A DNA stretch of 64,000 bases from Microbacterium terregens (GTDB taxonomy: Bacteria; Actinomycetota; Actinomycetes; Actinomycetales; Microbacteriaceae): positions 372,001 through 436,000 of the forward strand of contig NZ_BAAAWH010000001.1 in the NCBI RefSeq assembly GCF_039534975.1. Direction: 5' to 3'. A program made the translations under genes and the position numbers. The notes beneath the pieces are model-generated. The model worked only from the letters and a program-made list of their open reading frames with translations, was not told the DNA's origin and did no database searches. The first letter of the stretch is position 1. Every line of letters begins with the position of its first letter. Shown here piece after piece: positions 45,512-54,110 of this stretch.

Positions 45512-45706
45512 GTGGGGTGGAGGGGATCTCGATACGGCCGCTGCGCGGCCTACTCGACCTTGGCACGAGCCGCATCAACGCACGCTGCGCGCGCATTGAT
45601 CCGTGGGGTGGACGGAGATCTCGATACGGCCGCTGCGCGGCCTACTCGATCTTGACACGAGCCGCATCAACGCACGCTGCGCGCGCATTGATCCGGCTCG
45701 TGTCAA
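45512..45706. repeat. 92-bp tandem repeat plus large palindrome (family C)
   Basis: Units at about 45512-45602 and 45603-45695 share GATCTCGATACGG, CGCTGCGCGGCCTACTCGA and GCGCGCATTGATCCG in register at 92 bp, with one indel and a few substitutions. A degenerate fragment (GCGCGCGCAGTGATCG) precedes them at about 45497. The last unit ends in an inverted repeat with 19-base arms (45652-45670 and 45688-45706, one mismatch) around a 17-base loop. The right arm contains the stop codon of the AI-2E-type gene. The sequence type is common in Microbacteriaceae intergenic regions as I recall. Confidence 0.85.
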
Positions 45707-46860
45707 ATCTTCGCGTTCTGACGTGGAATGAAGACCTGTTTGATGATCAGCAGGATCGACGCGGTCACCGGCACGGCGATCAGTGCCCCGAGCAGTCCCA
45801 GCAGCGTGCCGCCGATCAGTGCGCCGATCACCACGAGAGACCCCGGGATGGAAATGGCCTTGCTCATGACCTTGGGCGTGATCACGTACGCCTCGATCTG
45901 GATGTACACGAGGTATGCGAGTCCGAAGATCAGCGCCGCGAGAGGGCTCGTGAACAGGGCCAGGACAGTGGCGAAGATCCAGTACAGCACGGGTCCGACG
46001 AGCGGGATGATCGTGATCGAGAACGCGAGCACGCCCATCAGGAGCGGGTAGGGAAGTCCGAGGAAGAGGTGCAGGAGGAAGGCCACCACGGAGTTGAAGA
46101 ACGCCAGGATGACCATGCCCATCAGATAGCCGCCGATCGAGTCGGTGATCTGGTCGGTCATATCGCGCACCTTGGGGCGGTTGCGCGCCGGCGCGAACTG
46201 CATCATGGCTTCCTTGATGCCGGGCAGCGACGCCACGAAGTACAGCGTGAGGACGATGACGATGAGCAGGCCCGAGACGGCGGTCGCGATTCCCACGCCG
46301 ACCTTGAGCAGGCCGCCGGAGATGGCCGCGATGTTCGACGGGTTCGTGATGAACGACTCGAGCTCGTTGACCAGCGTCGTCAGGCCTGGGCCGAAGATGC
46401 CCTCGAGCCACGCGTAGGTATCGGAGCCTTCGAAGTCGCTGATCGTCGAGGGGATGCCGGTGATGAACTCGCCGACCTGGTCGATGAGGGTCGGCACGAC
46501 GAGCCAGAGCAGGCCCGCGGCCAGGATCCCGAAGACCAGGAAGACGATGACGATCGCCCACGGCCGCTGAACATTGTGTCGGCCGAACCACCGGATGACG
46601 GGGTCCAGGCCGAGTGCGGCGAACATCGCGAGGGCGATGTAGATGATGACCGTCGCGATGTTGGTCAGCGCGATGCCCAGGAGCACGGCGGCGAGCCCGC
46701 CCAGGGTCAGCAGGAACCCCACCGAGAACGGACTGTCCAGGCGCGCCCAGAACGGGCGATGTCTCTCGATGGGTTCGAGGGGAACGACAGTCGCAGCTGC
46801 ATCCGTGCCCGCGGAGGGACTGGCCGAGAGCGATTCGGGCGGGGGCGTGCCATCGGTCAT
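45703..46860 (-). CDS. AI-2E-family transporter (PerM/YdiK-like permease)
   Basis: A protein of about 385 residues. A disordered cytoplasmic N-terminus (about 40 residues) leads into seven or eight transmembrane helices of the AI-2E/PerM family. Segments such as VVPTLIDQVGEFI, the SIGGYLMGMVILA helix, and EAYVITPKVMSKAISIPG near 335-352 are characteristic. Family members export autoinducer-2 or act as ion/solute permeases; the function here is unassigned. ATG 46860 is preferred over GTG 46866. Its stop codon falls in the right arm of a repeat palindrome that probably ends transcription from both sides. Confidence 0.87.
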   Translation of the reverse strand: MTDGTPPPESLSASPSAGTDAAATVVPLEPIERHRPFWARLDSPFSVGFLLTLGGLAAVLLGIALTNIATVIIYIALAMFAALGLDPVIRWFGRHNVQRPWAIVIVFLVFGILAAGLLWLVVPTLIDQVGEFITGIPSTISDFEGSDTYAWLEGIFGPGLTTLVNELESFITNPSNIAAISGGLLKVGVGIATAVSGLLIVIVLTLYFVASLPGIKEAMMQFAPARNRPKVRDMTDQITDSIGGYLMGMVILAFFNSVVAFLLHLFLGLPYPLLMGVLAFSITIIPLVGPVLYWIFATVLALFTSPLAALIFGLAYLVYIQIEAYVITPKVMSKAISIPGSLVVIGALIGGTLLGLLGALIAVPVTASILLIIKQVFIPRQNAKI

Positions 46861-46956
46861 GGACACACTCTAGGGCGCCCCGGTCGCGACGGTCAGGGCC
46901 GACTTCGTGCGGTCTCGGCGCCGCGCGGTATCGTCGGGGAGCGAGGAGGAACCCCC

Positions 46957-47280
46957 ATGACCGACCACACGTCTGCGCGAACCACCGAGGAAGCCGCTGC
47001 CGTCGAGACGCTGCAGCGCCTGCGCGGCAGCATCGACAACATCGACGCCGCGCTCGTCTACCTCCTGGCCGAGCGCTTCCGGGCGACCAAGCAGGTCGGC
47101 CGGCTGAAGGCGGAGCACGGGATGCCGGCATCCGATCCGGCCCGGGAAGAGCAGCAGCTCGCGCGTCTGCGTTCCCTCGCCGTCGACGCAGACCTCGATC
47201 CCGAGTTCGCGCAGAAGTGGTTCACCTTCGTCGTGGCAGAGGTCATCCGCCACCACGTCGAAGCCGCGGAACACCTCTGA
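46957..47280 (+). CDS. Chorismate mutase (AroQ type)
   Basis: A 107-residue all-helical chorismate mutase that converts chorismate to prephenate for phenylalanine and tyrosine synthesis. The AroQ pattern is present: LRGSIDNIDAALVYLLAERF (about 22-41), KQVGRLKAEHGMPASDPARE (conserved lysine, arginine and aspartate), and the third helix WFTFVVAEVIRHHVE. ATG 46957 follows a strong GAGGAGG. It is 19 bp upstream of the HerA-like ATPase gene and probably co-transcribed, though no functional link is obvious. Confidence 0.93.
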   Translation: MTDHTSARTTEEAAAVETLQRLRGSIDNIDAALVYLLAERFRATKQVGRLKAEHGMPASDPAREEQQLARLRSLAVDADLDPEFAQKWFTFVVAEVIRHHVEAAEHL

Positions 47281-47299
47281 CCGGCGAACAGGTCCGCGC

Positions 47300-48388
47300 A
47301 TGTCCAATGACCTCACCATCGGAACACTGCTCGACTCGGAGAGCGCCGCACCCGCGCGTCTGCTCGCCGCCAAGCTGAACCGGCACACGTTCTGGTGCGG
47401 CCAGAGCGGCTCGGGCAAGACGTACGCGCTGGGCGTCGCGCTCGAGCAGATCCTGCTGCACACCCGGCTTCCGCTCGTGATCCTCGATCCGAACTCCGAC
47501 TTCGTGCGCATCGGCGAGGTGCACCAGGACGCACCGGCGGCCGTGGCCGCGGAACTCGCGGCGCGCGACATCCGCGTCCGACGCTCCACGGCGGGTGAAG
47601 GGGAGCCGCTTCGCACGCGATTCCTGTCGATGCCGCTGCGCTCACGAGCGGCGATCCTCCAGATCGATCCGCTCCTGGACGCCGCCGACTACAACACGAT
47701 GCTGAGGATGGAGGGAGACCTCTCGCTCGTGCAGGACCACGATCTCGTCGGTTTCATGCGCTCGCATCCCGAACGCGTGCGCCACCAGCTCGCGATGCGG
47801 CTGGAGAACCTCGGCGTCACCGAGTGGAAACTCTGGGCCTGGGGTCAGCGCAGCGTGACGGACGACATCGACGAGCGGCCGGATGCGACCGTTGTCGACC
47901 TCGGCGGCTTCGCCACCCCCGCGGAGTCGCGGGCTGCCGCGCTCGCCGTGCTCGATCACCTCTGGGAGAACCGCGAGCAGCGCATCGGCCGCCTGATCGT
48001 CATCGACGAGGCCCACAACCTGTGCACACCGGACCCGGCGACGCCCGTGGAGCGACTGCTCACCGAGCGCATCGTGCAGATCGCGGCGGAGGGGCGCAAA
48101 TACGGGCTCTGGCTGCTGCTGTCCACGCAGCGTCCGTCGAAGGTGCACCCCAACGCGCTCTCGCAGTGCGACAACCTGGCGCTCATGCGGATGAGTTCGC
48201 CACGCGACCTCGCCGAGCTCGCGTCGGTCTTCGGCTATGCACCCGACTCGCTGCTCGAGCGCTCGCCGTCGTTCGCCCAGGGCCAGGCGCTGTTCGCGGG
48301 GGGCTTCGTCGATCAGCCCAGCCTGGTGCAGATGGGCGCCCGGCTCACGCACGAGGGCGGCATCGACGTGAAGGTACCGCTGCGGTGA
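47300..48388 (+). CDS. HerA/FtsK-like P-loop ATPase (DUF87 type)
   Basis: A 362-residue ATPase of the HerA-FtsK superfamily. Walker A is GQSGSGKT (about 34-41), Walker B is LIVIDEAHN (about 233-241), and a later LLLSTQRPSK provides the sensor/glutamine element. Such enzymes are hexameric DNA or protein translocases. Archaeal HerA works with the NurA nuclease in end resection; no NurA or other nuclease gene is adjacent. It follows chorismate mutase by 19 bp and precedes a strong terminator. A role in DNA processing is plausible but not demonstrated by context. Confidence 0.85.
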   Translation: MSNDLTIGTLLDSESAAPARLLAAKLNRHTFWCGQSGSGKTYALGVALEQILLHTRLPLVILDPNSDFVRIGEVHQDAPAAVAAELAARDIRVRRSTAGEGEPLRTRFLSMPLRSRAAILQIDPLLDAADYNTMLRMEGDLSLVQDHDLVGFMRSHPERVRHQLAMRLENLGVTEWKLWAWGQRSVTDDIDERPDATVVDLGGFATPAESRAAALAVLDHLWENREQRIGRLIVIDEAHNLCTPDPATPVERLLTERIVQIAAEGRKYGLWLLLSTQRPSKVHPNALSQCDNLALMRMSSPRDLAELASVFGYAPDSLLERSPSFAQGQALFAGGFVDQPSLVQMGARLTHEGGIDVKVPLR

Positions 48389-48426
48389 GGCCCTCGCGGT
48401 CCACGCGGCACCCGCTTCGACCACGA

Positions 48427-48460
48427 ATGCCCCGGCCCGCGGTCGCGCAGGCCGGGGCAT
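48427..48460. terminator. Bidirectional terminator
   Basis: Perfect 11-bp arms ATGCCCCGGCC/GGCCGGGGCAT enclose a 12-base loop. The hairpin lies between the convergent HerA-like and ABC-permease genes. Confidence 0.75.
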
Positions 48461-48472
48461 CCGATGTGCGTG

Positions 48473-49213
48473 TCAGGGGACAGCGCGTCGGAGCGTGAGG
48501 AACGCGATCCCGGCGAGCACCGCCGTGAGGGCCGCGGTCCAGAGGGACAGCCCCACGACGCCGACGGTGCCGAACCACATGAACACCTCTGCCCAGGCGT
48601 CCAGCCGGCCGACGAACCACAATCCGGCGACCAGGAGCACGCCGATCCCGACGAGCACGATCGTCAGCCACAGTCCGCCGAAGCGCTTGTAGATCGTCGC
48701 GGCCCAGAAGCCGATCACGAAGAACAGCATCGCGCCGACGAAATTCACCAGCAGCGCACCGAGCGGACCGGCCTCCCAGATCCAGGGCAGGCCGAAGAAC
48801 CATCCGTTCACGCCCCAGCCGTTGGTGGCCCGCTCGAGAAGCCCGCCGACCACGGCGATGCCGGCGAGGATCGACGAGGTGAGCGCGGCCGTCAGAAGCG
48901 TGCCCAAGTAGAACTCGCGCCGGGTCACGCTCATCGCCTGCGAGAACGGGAAGGTCAGCGTGAGGGCCTGGACGCCGACGATGAGGAAGTACCACAGCGG
49001 TGCCTGCGCACCACCGCCGTATTTCGGGCTGTCGATGCCGGCGTTGAAGAGGATCGCGTAGACGGCCAACGCGAGGACGAAAGCACCCCCGAGGATGATC
49101 AGCGGGATCCAGATGTAGGTCTGCTTGTTGATCAGCTGCATGCGCACGACGCTGAGCGTGCGATTGGGCGCGCGCGTCGGTGTGCCGGCGCCGTCGGATG
49201 CATACGCGGTCAT
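48473..49213 (-). CDS. ABC transporter permease (YtrC/D-like)
   Basis: A 246-residue membrane protein with six predicted helices and no periplasmic-binding motifs. The absence of the EAA loop of importers and the position after an ABC ATPase and a YtrA-type GntR gene fit an ABC-2-like exporter or antibiotic-sensing permease. It overlaps the ATPase gene by four bases (ATGA). The substrate is unknown; in Bacillus, related ytr operons respond to cell-wall-acting peptides. Confidence 0.8.
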   Translation of the reverse strand: MTAYASDGAGTPTRAPNRTLSVVRMQLINKQTYIWIPLIILGGAFVLALAVYAILFNAGIDSPKYGGGAQAPLWYFLIVGVQALTLTFPFSQAMSVTRREFYLGTLLTAALTSSILAGIAVVGGLLERATNGWGVNGWFFGLPWIWEAGPLGALLVNFVGAMLFFVIGFWAATIYKRFGGLWLTIVLVGIGVLLVAGLWFVGRLDAWAEVFMWFGTVGVVGLSLWTAALTAVLAGIAFLTLRRAVP

Positions 49214-50124
49214 CGCAGGACTCCTTCTTCGGTCGGGACGGTGATCGGCTCGCCCGCGGTGTGCTGGGTGAGGCGGACCACGAGCTGCTGGAGCGAGACA
49301 GGTGCGACGTCGAGGCCGGCCGAAGTGAGCCGCCGGCGGTCGTCGGGAGTCAGAGCACCGAGCACGGTGACGGCCGAGACGCGGCCGAGGCTCTCGCGAT
49401 GTATGACCTCACGCCCCACGATGAAGGCATCCACGGCGGCCGCGTCGCCGACGATGGTCGCCGCACGGTCGCGGACCGCTTCGGTGTCCTCGTCCATGAC
49501 GATGCGTCCGCGGTCGATCACGAGCACCCTCTCGATGAGGTTGGCGACCTCGTCGATCAGGTGACTCGAGAGGATCACCGTGCGCGGGTGTTCGGTGTAG
49601 CCCTCGAGCAGCCGGTCGTAGAAGATCTGCCGAGCGACGGCATCGAGTCCGAGGTAGGGCTCGTCGAAGAAGGTGATCTCCGCGCGCGAGGCGAGCCCGA
49701 TGATCACGCCCACGGCCGACAGCTGTCCGCGGGAGAGCTTCTTGATGCGCTTCTTCGTCGGCAGCTGGAACTCGTCGATGAGCTGGTCAGCCAGTTCTTG
49801 GCTCCAGTTCGGGAAGAACAGCCGCGCCGTCTGGAACGCGTGCTTGGGCAGGGCATCGTCCGGGTACTTCTGGCTCTCGCGCACGAAGCACATGCGTTGC
49901 AGCACTTTCGCGTTCTCGTAGGGATCCTCACCGAAGATGCGGATGTCGCCCATCGTCGCGAAGTTCTGCGCCGTGAGGATCGACATGACAGTGGTCTTGC
50001 CGGCTCCGTTGCGGCCGAGCAATCCGTAGATCGTGTTCTTCTTGATGCTGAAGGACACGTCATCGACCGCGAGCGTGTCGCGGTACCGCTTGGTGAGATT
50101 GTCGACCTGGATCACGTCGGTCAT
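49210..50124 (-). CDS. ABC transporter ATP-binding protein
   Basis: A 304-residue ATPase. Walker A is GRNGAGKTT (about 38-46), the signature motif is KLSRGQLSAVG (an LSRGQ variant of LSGGQ), Walker B is ITFFDEPYLGLDA, and the switch histidine lies in ILSSHLIDE. The C-terminal 90 residues form an accessory domain. It energises the permease encoded downstream. Four-base overlaps with both the GntR gene and the permease show a tight three-gene operon. Confidence 0.92.
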   Translation of the reverse strand: MTDVIQVDNLTKRYRDTLAVDDVSFSIKKNTIYGLLGRNGAGKTTVMSILTAQNFATMGDIRIFGEDPYENAKVLQRMCFVRESQKYPDDALPKHAFQTARLFFPNWSQELADQLIDEFQLPTKKRIKKLSRGQLSAVGVIIGLASRAEITFFDEPYLGLDAVARQIFYDRLLEGYTEHPRTVILSSHLIDEVANLIERVLVIDRGRIVMDEDTEAVRDRAATIVGDAAAVDAFIVGREVIHRESLGRVSAVTVLGALTPDDRRRLTSAGLDVAPVSLQQLVVRLTQHTAGEPITVPTEEGVLR

Positions 50125-50522
50125 CGTCCAGTTCCTTCCGTAGGTTCGATCGCCGGCACACGGGCCGTGGTTGCACGGTCGAGGATCAGCCGACTGAGAT
50201 CGTCGGCGTCCAGGCCGAGCTTGCGTCCCTCGACGAGGAGCGGCTCGACGAAGCGGTCAGCGAATGCGGCGCGGCGCTCGGCGAGAATGCGTTCGCGCGC
50301 CCCCGGCGCGACGAACATGCCGATCCCGCGCCTCTTGTACACCACGCCCTTGTCCACGAGCATGTTCACTCCCTTGGCGGCCGTTGCGGGGTTGATGCGG
50401 AAGAACGCCGCGAGCTCGTTCGTCGACGGTGCCTGCGTCTCTTCGGACAGACTGCCGTCGATGATCGAATCCTCCACGTTCTCCGCGATCTGCAGGAAGA
50501 GGGCCCGGCCTTCTTCGATCAC
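50121..50522 (-). CDS. GntR-family regulator, YtrA subfamily
   Basis: A 133-residue short GntR protein. A winged helix-turn-helix occupies about residues 5-75 (APSTNELAAFFRINPATAAKGVN), followed by only about 55 residues, the hallmark of the YtrA subfamily, which dimerises without a ligand-binding domain. It probably represses its own operon by binding the palindromes that overlap the promoter -10 about 20-40 bp upstream. The inducing signal is unknown; ATP-transporter linkage suggests envelope stress or antibiotics. Confidence 0.91.
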   Translation of the reverse strand: MIEEGRALFLQIAENVEDSIIDGSLSEETQAPSTNELAAFFRINPATAAKGVNMLVDKGVVYKRRGIGMFVAPGARERILAERRAAFADRFVEPLLVEGRKLGLDADDLSRLILDRATTARVPAIEPTEGTGR

Positions 50523-50540
50523 GATCCACCTCGCTCTTTG

Positions 50541-50584
50541 GTTAGTTACTCAACTAAGTAACCATGGAACCAACCCAGTGTCAA
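50541..50584 (-). promoter_or_regulatory. Promoter and YtrA-type operator of the gntR-ABC operon
   Basis: On the reverse strand, -35 TTGACA (50584-50579) is separated by 17 bp from TTACTT (50561-50556), a good primary-sigma promoter. Inverted repeats GTTACT/AGTAAC (50545-50550 and 50557-50562) and TTAGTT/AACTAA (50542-50547 and 50552-50557) overlap the -10. A bound repressor would block transcription. The start codon of the regulator is at 50522. Confidence 0.75.
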
Positions 50585-50811
50585 GTGCACAAGCCTGTTA
50601 CGTTGGCTGAGGGCCCATCCGGCCCGACGACCCAGTCCGCGGTCGTGGCGGAGCGAATCCCGGCCTTCCGCCCGAGCGTACGGTTGGCGGTCTTGGCGGA
50701 TTACCCGATGTTCCCCGCCTGTGCACAGCGCTGATGCGCATGCTTGCCTATGACTGTCACCCGGGCGATACCGATGCGGTCGCACGCACAGCGGACGGCC
50801 GAAGGTGCATA

Positions 50812-52107
50812 TTGACTCTCGCGCACGCACTCGAGGCCAGAGGCCTCTTCAAGATCTTCGGACGCAGCCCGTCCCAGGCGGTGAAACGACTCCGCGCCGG
50901 TGAATCCCGCGCCGACGTCGTCGATGCCGGAACGGCCGCCGTCATCGACGCCAGCTTCACCGTGGAGCCCGGCGAGATCTTCGTCATCATGGGGCTGTCC
51001 GGCTCGGGCAAGTCCACCATCATCAGAATGCTGAACGGCCTGGTGCCCCCGAGCGCCGGCGAGGTCCTCATCCAGGGCAAGAGCATCACGGACGCCGCGC
51101 CGGCGGAGGTGCGACGCATGCGACGGACCTCGGTGTCCATGGTCTTCCAGCATTTCGCGCTGCTGCCGCATCGCTCCGTCCTGGACAACGCCGCGTACGC
51201 ACTCGAGATCCAGGGCGTACCGCGTGACGAGCGACGCGCCCGCGCGCGGGAGATCCTCGAGAAGGTGGGCCTGGGCGACCGCCCGGACGCGATGCCCGAC
51301 GAACTCTCCGGCGGCATGCGCCAACGCGTCGGTCTCGCCCGCGCGCTCACGGCGGGCACAGACATCCTGCTCATGGACGAGGCCTTTTCGGCGTTGGATC
51401 CGCTGATCCGCCGTGAGATGCAGCAGCAGCTCGTGGAACTGCAGCGGGAGCTCGGCCGCACGATCGTGTTCATCACGCACGACCTGAACGAGGCGATGTT
51501 CCTCGGCGATCGGATCGCAGTCATGCGGGACGGACGGATCGTTCAGACCGGCACCCCCGAGGAGATTCTCACCGATCCCGCGAATGACTACGTCGCCCAA
51601 TTCGTGCAGGATGTCGACCGCGCTCGCGTCCTCACCGCCGCGTCGGTGATGGAACCGCCGCAGGCGACGACACAACTCACCGCCGGTGTGCGCGGTGCGC
51701 TTCGCGTGATGCGCGATCTGCAGACGGGATCGGTCGCCGTCCTCGAGAACCGGCGCTACCTCGGCGTGGTCTCGGACCGCGCCGTGATCCGGGCCGTGAA
51801 GGCCGGCAACACCGACCTTCGCACCCTGCTGGATCATTCGCAGCCGGTCGTGGGTGCGGACGACCCGCTCACCGATGTCGTCGAGCGTTCCGTCGAAAAC
51901 AGCCTTCCGGTCGCCGTTCTGGACGAGCAGAGGCGACTGGTCGGCGTGATTCCGCGGGTCACACTGCTCGCAGCTCTCGGCAACGTGCCGGACGTCACAC
52001 GCGAGAACCCGATCATCGAACCGCCGGTCACCGTGGGCGCCGCGGAAATGACGACCACCCTCGATGCGGTATCGGCGCAGCCGTCGACCGAGGGGAGCTT
52101 CGCATGA
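50812..52107 (+). CDS. proV: Glycine betaine/proline-type ABC transporter ATP-binding subunit
   Basis: A protein of about 431 residues, the ATPase of an OpuA/ProU-type osmoprotectant importer. Family features are EARGLFKIFG at the N-terminus, Walker A GLSGSGKST, signature LSGGMRQR, Walker B LLMDEAFSALD, and a C-terminal CBS-domain region (about 290-400) that senses ionic strength in homologues. TTG 50812 is preferred because the family N-terminus begins right there and GAAGG lies upstream; ATG 50734 would add 26 unrelated residues. It overlaps proW by four bases. The substrate could be betaine, choline or proline. Confidence 0.9.
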   Translation: MTLAHALEARGLFKIFGRSPSQAVKRLRAGESRADVVDAGTAAVIDASFTVEPGEIFVIMGLSGSGKSTIIRMLNGLVPPSAGEVLIQGKSITDAAPAEVRRMRRTSVSMVFQHFALLPHRSVLDNAAYALEIQGVPRDERRARAREILEKVGLGDRPDAMPDELSGGMRQRVGLARALTAGTDILLMDEAFSALDPLIRREMQQQLVELQRELGRTIVFITHDLNEAMFLGDRIAVMRDGRIVQTGTPEEILTDPANDYVAQFVQDVDRARVLTAASVMEPPQATTQLTAGVRGALRVMRDLQTGSVAVLENRRYLGVVSDRAVIRAVKAGNTDLRTLLDHSQPVVGADDPLTDVVERSVENSLPVAVLDEQRRLVGVIPRVTLLAALGNVPDVTRENPIIEPPVTVGAAEMTTTLDAVSAQPSTEGSFA

Positions 52108-53009
52108 GCGGGGTCTTCCGTCTGCCGCTCGGCGATGTCGCGGAGGCCGTCGTCGGCTTCGTGATCGACACGTTCGGCTGGTTCTTCGACGCCTTGAGCG
52201 CTGCATTCGGCGCCGTCTACAGCGGTTTGGACTGGGTCCTCTCGGCCCCGCCGTTCTGGCTGATCATCGCCGCCTTCGCGGCGCTCGCCTACTTCGCAAA
52301 GGGCCTGTGGCTCGCGGTCGGCACGGTCATCGGGCTGCTCGTGATCGTCGGCGTGAACCAGTGGGCGAACGCGATGGACTCCCTCGCGCTGGTGATGGTG
52401 GCAGCCTCGGCGGCGGTTCTGATCGCCATTCCCGTCGGCATCTGGGCCGCCCGCGACGATCGCGTCTCACGCGTGGTGCGCCCCGTGCTCGACTTCCTGC
52501 AGACCATGCCGGCCTTCGTCTACCTGATTCCGGCGCTCCTGCTCTTCGGGGTGGGGCCGGTCCCGGGAATCGTCGCGACCGTCGTCTTCGCGCTGGCACC
52601 CGGTGTCCGGCTCACCGAACTCGGCATCCGTGGTGTGGACGCCGAGGTCGTCGAAGCAGGGCACGCGTTCGGTGCCTCGCCCGCCCGCATCCTGCGTCAG
52701 ATCCAGCTGCCCCTCGCGATGCCCAGCATCATGGCCGGGGTCAACCAGGTCATCATGCTCAGCCTCTCGATGGTGGTCATCGCCGGAATGGTCGGTGCCG
52801 GCGGTCTCGGCGGCGCCGTGGTGCAGAGCCTGAGCCGCATCGACATCGCACTCGGAGTCGAGGCCGGCGTGTCCGTCGTCATCCTCGCGATCATCCTCGA
52901 TCGCATCACCTCGGCCGCCGCCGGAGCGCGGAATCGAAAGCGACTCACGCGGCCCTTCGCCGGCAGCGCAGAACAGGCGGCCCCCGCCCCGGCGGGTGTA
53001 CCGAACTGA
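52104..53009 (+). CDS. proW: Glycine betaine/proline-type ABC transporter permease
   Basis: A 301-residue permease with about six transmembrane helices. The cytoplasmic coupling loop VVEAGHAFGASPARILRQIQLPLAMPSIMAGV (positions about 188-219) is the EAA-type motif of ProW/OpuAB. Another signature, FLQTMPAFVYLIPALLLFGVGPVPG, lies near 131-155. ATG 52104 overlaps the proV stop. It forms the membrane channel with the ATPase and the lipoprotein encoded next. Confidence 0.93.
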   Translation: MSGVFRLPLGDVAEAVVGFVIDTFGWFFDALSAAFGAVYSGLDWVLSAPPFWLIIAAFAALAYFAKGLWLAVGTVIGLLVIVGVNQWANAMDSLALVMVAASAAVLIAIPVGIWAARDDRVSRVVRPVLDFLQTMPAFVYLIPALLLFGVGPVPGIVATVVFALAPGVRLTELGIRGVDAEVVEAGHAFGASPARILRQIQLPLAMPSIMAGVNQVIMLSLSMVVIAGMVGAGGLGGAVVQSLSRIDIALGVEAGVSVVILAIILDRITSAAAGARNRKRLTRPFAGSAEQAAPAPAGVPN

Positions 53010-53152
53010 CACGAACGAGTCCGGGGCGCGATGAGGGGCACCCGGCACTCGACCACACCTCGCGGGCTCATCACCTGCAGGAGGCGCGCGGAACCGCTGC
53101 GCCACGACCAAGACCGATCCGCGTCCAGCACGCGGATGGAGAGGACGTCACG

Positions 53153-54058
53153 ATGACCAAGAGAAGCAGGATCACAACAGCACTAGCCCTCGCGGGCGCG
53201 GGAGCGCTCGTACTGGCCGGATGCGCCGGCCCGAGCGGCGACGCATCGAAGGACTCGAACACCGCGGGCGCGGACCGCCCCATCACGATCGCCGTCTTCA
53301 ACGGATGGGATGAAGGCATCGCCGCATCCGAACTGTGGAAGTCGGTGCTCGAGGAGCAGGGTTACGAGGTCGAGCTCGAATACGCCGAGCCGGCGGCCGT
53401 CTACACGGGTCTCGCGAACGGCGACTACGATCTGACGCTGGACACCTGGCTTCCGCTGACGCACCAGCAGTACGTCGAGCGCTTCGGCGAGGACCTCGTC
53501 GACCTGGGCGCGTGGAACGAAGAGGCCAAGCTCACGATCGCCGTGAACGAGGACGCACCGATCGACTCCCTCACGGAGCTCGCCGAGAACGCCGCGCTCT
53601 TCGACAACAAGCTCGTCGGCATCGATGCGGGCTCCGGTCTCGTCACCGTGACCCAGGACGCCGTGATCCCCGGATACGGGCTCGACAGCCTCGACTTCAT
53701 CGTGTCGTCCACCCCGGCAATGCTCACCGAGCTGAAGTCGGCGACGGATGCCGGTAAGAACATCGCCGTCACTCTGTGGCGCCCGCACTGGGCGTACAGC
53801 GCGTTCCCGATCAAGGACCTGGAAGACCCCGACGGTCTGCTCGGCGACGCCGAGGGCATTCACACCACCTCGTCGCTCGCGTTCCAGAAGGATTTCCCCG
53901 AGGCGTTCGAATGGCTCTCGAACTTCGCGATGGACAACGAGATGCTCTACTCCCTCGAGGACGCCATGTTCGGCGAATACGACGGCGACGACTTCGGTCC
54001 CGTCGTCAAGGATTGGATCGCCGCGAACCAGGCGTGGGCCGACGCCCTCACCTCCTGA
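53153..54058 (+). CDS. proX: Glycine betaine-type substrate-binding lipoprotein
   Basis: A 301-residue extracytoplasmic binding protein of the OpuAC/ProX family. The signal peptide ends in lipobox LAGC with Cys24 as the lipid-modified residue. The mature part has conserved elements such as NGWDEGIAASELWK, DTWLPLTHQQYVE and VTLWRPHWAYSAFP, whose tryptophans typically form the quaternary-amine cage. GAGAGGA precedes ATG 53153. It follows proW after 143 bp and ends just before a terminator. Confidence 0.93.
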   Translation: MTKRSRITTALALAGAGALVLAGCAGPSGDASKDSNTAGADRPITIAVFNGWDEGIAASELWKSVLEEQGYEVELEYAEPAAVYTGLANGDYDLTLDTWLPLTHQQYVERFGEDLVDLGAWNEEAKLTIAVNEDAPIDSLTELAENAALFDNKLVGIDAGSGLVTVTQDAVIPGYGLDSLDFIVSSTPAMLTELKSATDAGKNIAVTLWRPHWAYSAFPIKDLEDPDGLLGDAEGIHTTSSLAFQKDFPEAFEWLSNFAMDNEMLYSLEDAMFGEYDGDDFGPVVKDWIAANQAWADALTS

Positions 54059-54070
54059 CGGTGGCATGGA

Positions 54071-54101
54071 CGGGGCGGGTGGCCGACAGGCCCCCGCCCC
54101 G
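54071..54101. terminator. Terminator between proX and the convergent membrane-protein gene
   Basis: Arms CGGGGCGGG (54071-54079) and CCCGCCCCG (54093-54101) form a perfect 9-bp stem with a 13-base loop, 12 bases after the proX stop. Confidence 0.7.
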
Positions 54102-54110
54102 CCGTGTGCG

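Noticed and set aside
45505..46956. Plus-strand frame extending upstream of chorismate mutase to 591 aa
   Set aside because: The first 480 residues are antisense to the AI-2E-type gene and include repeat sequence; the gene starts at ATG 46957 after a strong ribosome-binding site.
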